Source of the DNA: a virus
Length of the DNA stretch: 20,745 bases
Virus record (IMG/VR): IMGVR_UViG_3300042945_002900
Location: 1-20,745 of that record
Strand: one strand, 5' to 3'
Under the pieces are notes generated by a model, which saw only the letters and a program-made list of their open reading frames with translations, made no database searches and was not told where the DNA came from. Both the position numbers and the translations under genes were made by a program. Below are positions 19,471 through 20,745 of this stretch, piece after piece (positions within the stretch are counted from its first letter, which is position 1; the number at the start of each line of letters is the position of its first letter).

Positions 19471-20478
19471 ATGCCTACAAATGAAAGACCTAGTGATGAA
19501 TTCATCAGTCTCCTACGCAAGTCGGGGGATTCTGATATTCAAGTAGCACAAGCCGCTCAGCGTGAGTTTGCTAAAGCTCTTGAACTACCTCTTCGTAAGG
19601 GTGTTCTCGTTGGTAATATCCTCGGAAACATCTTTGAAACAATTAATGTAGAAGCCGGTTCAACAACCGAATTTCCTCTTGATTTAATTAGCCCCGGCCT
19701 AGAAGGTGAGCATGTTGCTTACACAAATCCCGGCCACGGCAGAATTCCAGAGCGTTCAGTTGAAGGCGACTACGTTATGATTCCAACTTATAACATTGCC
19801 TCTTCTGTCGATTATCTCTTACGTTATGCCCGCGAGGCTCGTTGGGATATTGTCGGTCGCGCAATGCAAGTCATGGAAGCTGGCTTCGTTAAGAAGATGA
19901 ATGATGACGGTTGGCACACCCTTCTAGCCGCTGGTGTTGATCGCAACATCCTCGTCTATGACGGTGACGCTACAGCCGGTCTATTCACCAAGAGATTAGT
20001 TTCTCTTATGCAGACTGTAATGCGCCGCAACTCAGGTGGCAATAGTGCATCTGTTGGTCGTGGCCGTCTTACAGATCTATATGTTTCACCAGAAGCTTTA
20101 GAAGACGTTCGTAATTGGGGTCTTGATCAAGTTGACGAAGTAACTCGTCGTGAAATTTATACAGCATCAGAAGGTGGCGCGCCAATCACACGCATCTTCG
20201 GTGTTAATCTTCACGATCTTGATGAACTTGGCGAAGGTCAAGAATATCAAAACTTCTTCGACAATCAGCTTTCTGGTAATGTTCAGGCCAGCGATCTTGA
20301 GCTAGTTGTTGGTCTTGATCAATCTGCCAACGATAGCTTTGTCATGCCAGTAAAAGAGCAGCTACAGGTCTTTGAAGATCCAACTCTTCATCGTCAGCAG
20401 CGCGCCGGTTACTACGGCTGGGCAGAGCTTGGCTTTGGCGTTCTAGATAACAGAAGAGTGATTCTTGGTTCATTCTAA
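19471..20478 (+). CDS. Major capsid protein
   Basis: 335 aa, probably an HK97-fold shell protein. Evidence: its position after scaffold and decoration genes, its length, the N-terminal arm (SDEFISLLRKSGDSDIQVAQ), a spine-helix-like stretch (WDIVGRAMQVMEAGFVKKMN) and the RLTDLYVSPEALEDVRNWG and GVNLHDLDELGEG loops common in capsid proteins. The strong ribosome site AAGGAG and bias toward CGT/CTT/GGT codons point to heavy expression. A strong terminator follows. Confidence 0.88.
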   Translation: MPTNERPSDEFISLLRKSGDSDIQVAQAAQREFAKALELPLRKGVLVGNILGNIFETINVEAGSTTEFPLDLISPGLEGEHVAYTNPGHGRIPERSVEGDYVMIPTYNIASSVDYLLRYAREARWDIVGRAMQVMEAGFVKKMNDDGWHTLLAAGVDRNILVYDGDATAGLFTKRLVSLMQTVMRRNSGGNSASVGRGRLTDLYVSPEALEDVRNWGLDQVDEVTRREIYTASEGGAPITRIFGVNLHDLDELGEGQEYQNFFDNQLSGNVQASDLELVVGLDQSANDSFVMPVKEQLQVFEDPTLHRQQRAGYYGWAELGFGVLDNRRVILGSF

Positions 20479-20501
20479 TATTATTTAGATTACATCACAT
20501 G

Positions 20502-20533
20502 AGCCACCCTCTCTCGTCAGGGGGTGGCTTTTT
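20502..20533 (+). terminator. Intrinsic terminator after the capsid gene
   Basis: Perfect 8-bp stem AGCCACCC (20502-20509) and GGGTGGCT (20522-20529), 12-nt loop, then TTTTT. It lies 23 nt beyond the capsid stop. Confidence 0.92.
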
Positions 20534-20542
20534 GTGTATATA
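20533..20542 (+). promoter_or_regulatory. Right-arm promoter-like motif TGTGTATATA (third copy)
   Basis: Directly after the terminator T run; matches TGTGTATAAT in 8 of 10 bases. It lies 44 nt before the next ATG and could restart transcription past the terminator. Confidence 0.4.
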
Positions 20543-20586
20543 CCAATAGAACGTTTACCTTATAAGGATTTTTTAGGAGAAAAATA

Positions 20587-20745
20587 ATGGCAGCAATTTC
20601 AGATTATCTTGAAAATCAACTATTGAACCATCTTTTTCGTACTAGCAGCTTTCCAAAGCCTTCATCAATAGCTATAGCTTTAACAAACGGGCTAGTAAAA
20701 GACTCAGACACTGGAGCAACTCTACCAGAAGTTCCCACCGGCACA
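20587..20745 (+). CDS. Virion-associated protein, SDYLENxLL family (3' end outside)
   Basis: 53 codons are visible: MAAISDYLENQLLNHLFRTS and onward, with PSSIAIALTNG and a Glu-Val near the end. The SDY.EN.LL.H.....S....P....AL pattern is common in small virion or tail-fibre-like proteins of many phages; exact role unclear. AGGAG lies 7 nt before the ATG. Confidence 0.75.
   Translation, partial: MAAISDYLENQLLNHLFRTSSFPKPSSIAIALTNGLVKDSDTGATLPEVPTGT

Overview
The window is part of a tailed double-stranded DNA phage genome (Caudoviricetes), or a prophage or metagenomic relative of one. The evidence is a head and packaging cassette on the + strand: ClpP-like protease, large terminase, portal, prohead protease with scaffold, decoration protein, major capsid protein. 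Facing away from it is a dense block of tiny - strand genes, many of unknown function. The DNA is AT-rich, uses Shine-Dalgarno sites (AGGAG/GGAGG) and carries near-consensus sigma70-type promoters. No integrase, repressor, polymerase or lysis gene is visible, so lifestyle and host cannot be assigned.

Left arm (1-7.8 kb, all - strand). About 27 small genes (23-170 aa) and one tRNA-Lys(UUU) are arranged as short transcription units. A typical unit has an A/T tract resembling an UP element, a TTGACA promoter, a purine-rich leader, one to four often overlapping genes, and a long imperfect palindrome of about 80 bp at the last stop codon. Nine copies of this palindrome occur in the arm and I see none in the right arm. 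Many promoters also carry a G(A/C/T)CGATA motif just inside the -35 box. Recognisable products include an Api92/DUF1281-like ferredoxin-fold protein, several widespread phage families without known function, highly acidic Tyr/Asp-rich proteins and small membrane proteins. The set looks like early or host-takeover genes.

Junction (7.8-8.1 kb). The two arms diverge here. The junction holds the ninth palindrome, a diverged copy of a repeat also found near 6.6 kb, and the first right-arm promoter.

Right arm (8.1-20.7 kb, all + strand). Genes are packed and often overlap. In order: two unknown proteins, a short sigma-factor-like protein (candidate late sigma), an HTH/coiled-coil protein (candidate small terminase), a class I methyltransferase, GDP-mannose 4,6-dehydratase, an unknown, an HNH protein, an ERCC4-type nuclease, a ClpP-like protease, large terminase, portal, protease/scaffold with an internal scaffold start, decoration protein, major capsid protein, a strong intrinsic terminator, and the start of another virion gene. 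A TGTGTATAAT-like motif precedes three right-arm units and may be the target of the phage sigma factor.

Working model: host RNA polymerase reads the left-arm promoters early. The phage sigma factor then switches transcription to the right arm, where heads are built and filled. The sugar and methyl enzymes could modify virion or host glycans. The most unusual feature is the repeated cassette design of the left arm: promoter, gene(s), stop-codon-anchored palindrome.
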